Under the pieces are notes generated by a model. That model was given only the letters and a program-made list of their open reading frames with translations. It was not told the DNA's origin and did no database searches. DNA of 64,000 bases, from positions 93,419,381 to 93,483,380 of the forward strand of contig JALJCS010000001.1 of the NCBI GenBank assembly GCA_023055355.1, in the 5' to 3' direction. Each line of letters starts with the position of its first letter. The stretch's first letter is position 1. Position numbers and translations under genes: made by a program. Shown here one piece after another: positions 63,328 through 64,000 of this stretch. This stretch comes from Agelaius tricolor (lineage: Eukaryota > Chordata > Aves > Passeriformes > Icteridae).

Positions 63328-63803
63328 GTAGGCAAAGTCTGAGATTTATCTTCCTAGCTGTTTCTTGCATGAGGGGACACCTCAAGGTACACCCTCTGCA
63401 GAGGTGTTTGCAAACTGAGTCTTGATAAGTGAGCAAACACCCCACTCTAGCACTGGTGGTCTGCCAGGTTTGATCCTGAAGATCTCCTGACCTCCTGAAC
63501 TCTGGCATTCTCTCCAAAGATGCTGTGACTGCTGGGGAGGTCCCAGTGGGATGGACCACAGACTGAGGCTCACATGATCTCCTGCCTGGCTTCCTCCACA
63601 GCCACTGCCAGCACTGATGGACATTTCCACTGACCCATGGGGCATTTTTATTTTCTTATTCTGGCAGAATGACCCCAACTTTACATGCACAAGTGATTAT
63701 GGACTTGGCTCAAAAACAGTTTACATTCCATATCAAGCCTGTTCCATTTGCTCTCTCTTCCACACCAAGGTCTCATGCAAGATGTTCTCTCTCTCTGTTG
63801 CAG

Positions 63804-63882
63804 CAATATCTCTGAAGAGAGATTGCCCTCTCAGGTGTCTGAGAATTCTGTGTGGATTGAAACAGAGACCAAAGACAGAGAA
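63804..63882 (+). other. Candidate coding exon, gene not recognised
   Basis: A 79-base segment follows GATGTTCTCTCTCTCTGTTGCAG, one of the best splice acceptors in the window, and ends at AGAGAA/GTGAGTCTT, a good donor. One frame (one base plus 26 codons) is open through the donor and is acidic and hydrophilic, including NISEERLPSQVSENSVW. A second frame is also open but ends at TGA directly over the donor. The window ends 118 bases later, so a following exon cannot be sought. No family is recognised. Confidence 0.3.
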
Positions 63883-64000
63883 GTGAGTCTTGAGAGCTCC
63901 AAACAATATTTCTGACTTTGTTCACCCACTCAGGGAGTCAGCTCTTGACCTTTTATGCCCTGCCTACCCCTGCACACATACAGTCCACAATCTCCTCAGC

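Noticed and set aside
1..64000. tRNA-derived SINEs, tRNA or rRNA genes, CRISPR arrays
   Set aside because: No GGTTCGA-type B box with a matching A box, no rRNA-like blocks and no regularly spaced direct repeats with unique spacers were seen.

Overview
The window looks like a gene-poor, AT-rich stretch of a bird nuclear genome, most likely a songbird. Three things point there. The interspersed repeats are dominated by CR1 LINE 3' fragments ending in the avian octamer tail (ATTCTATG-type, read as TCATAGAA on the opposite strand). An LTR at about 778-1463 resembles passerine ERVL-type LTRs as I remember them. There are no L1, Alu or tRNA-SINE sequences. No complete protein-coding gene, tRNA, rRNA or bacterial-type feature can be supported. 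Nearly all short ORFs look like chance or lie antisense to repeats. The region is either intergenic or inside very large introns.

Layout: 1-777 holds nothing recognised. 778-1463 is a solo or truncated LTR, followed by a primer-binding-site-like TGG and a splice-donor-like site at 1490. 1490-17200 is mostly unique-looking DNA with small microsatellites and two weak exon candidates (4091-4137 plus strand, 6384-6480 minus strand). 17206-18551 holds two plus-strand CR1 3' ends. 18552-30870 is mostly unique; its best features are an (AACCA)n array, two exon-like segments with consensus donors (26844-26961 and 29703-29791), a CTG tract and a perfect 17-bp hairpin. 30873-32310 is the most informative CR1: a minus-strand copy that keeps endonuclease and C-terminal ORF2 pieces but has lost the reverse transcriptase core through an internal deletion. 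32311-49010 is mostly unique with small repeats. 49012-55082 holds an LTR scrap, an ancient CR1 and three younger CR1 pieces, two of which share a 123-bp block including non-CR1 flank. 55083-58500 is unique AT-rich DNA. 58555-60258 is a microsatellite cluster: CA/TA, then a three-part pyrimidine array of about 300 bp, then a (GGGGAA)12 purine array. 61083-61918 is another minus-strand CR1. 63200-64000 is slightly richer in GC and has two segments with very good splice acceptors and open frames.

No pathway or operon logic applies here. The exon candidates are judged by eye from splice-site consensus plus an open frame; in 64 kb many such pseudo-exons arise by chance, so all carry low confidence and none is assigned to a named gene. 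The most distinctive signals are structural: the composite pyrimidine/purine arrays, the internally deleted CR1, the shared CR1-plus-flank block, the perfect hairpin, and the LTR edge that places a strong-context ATG nine codons before a consensus donor.
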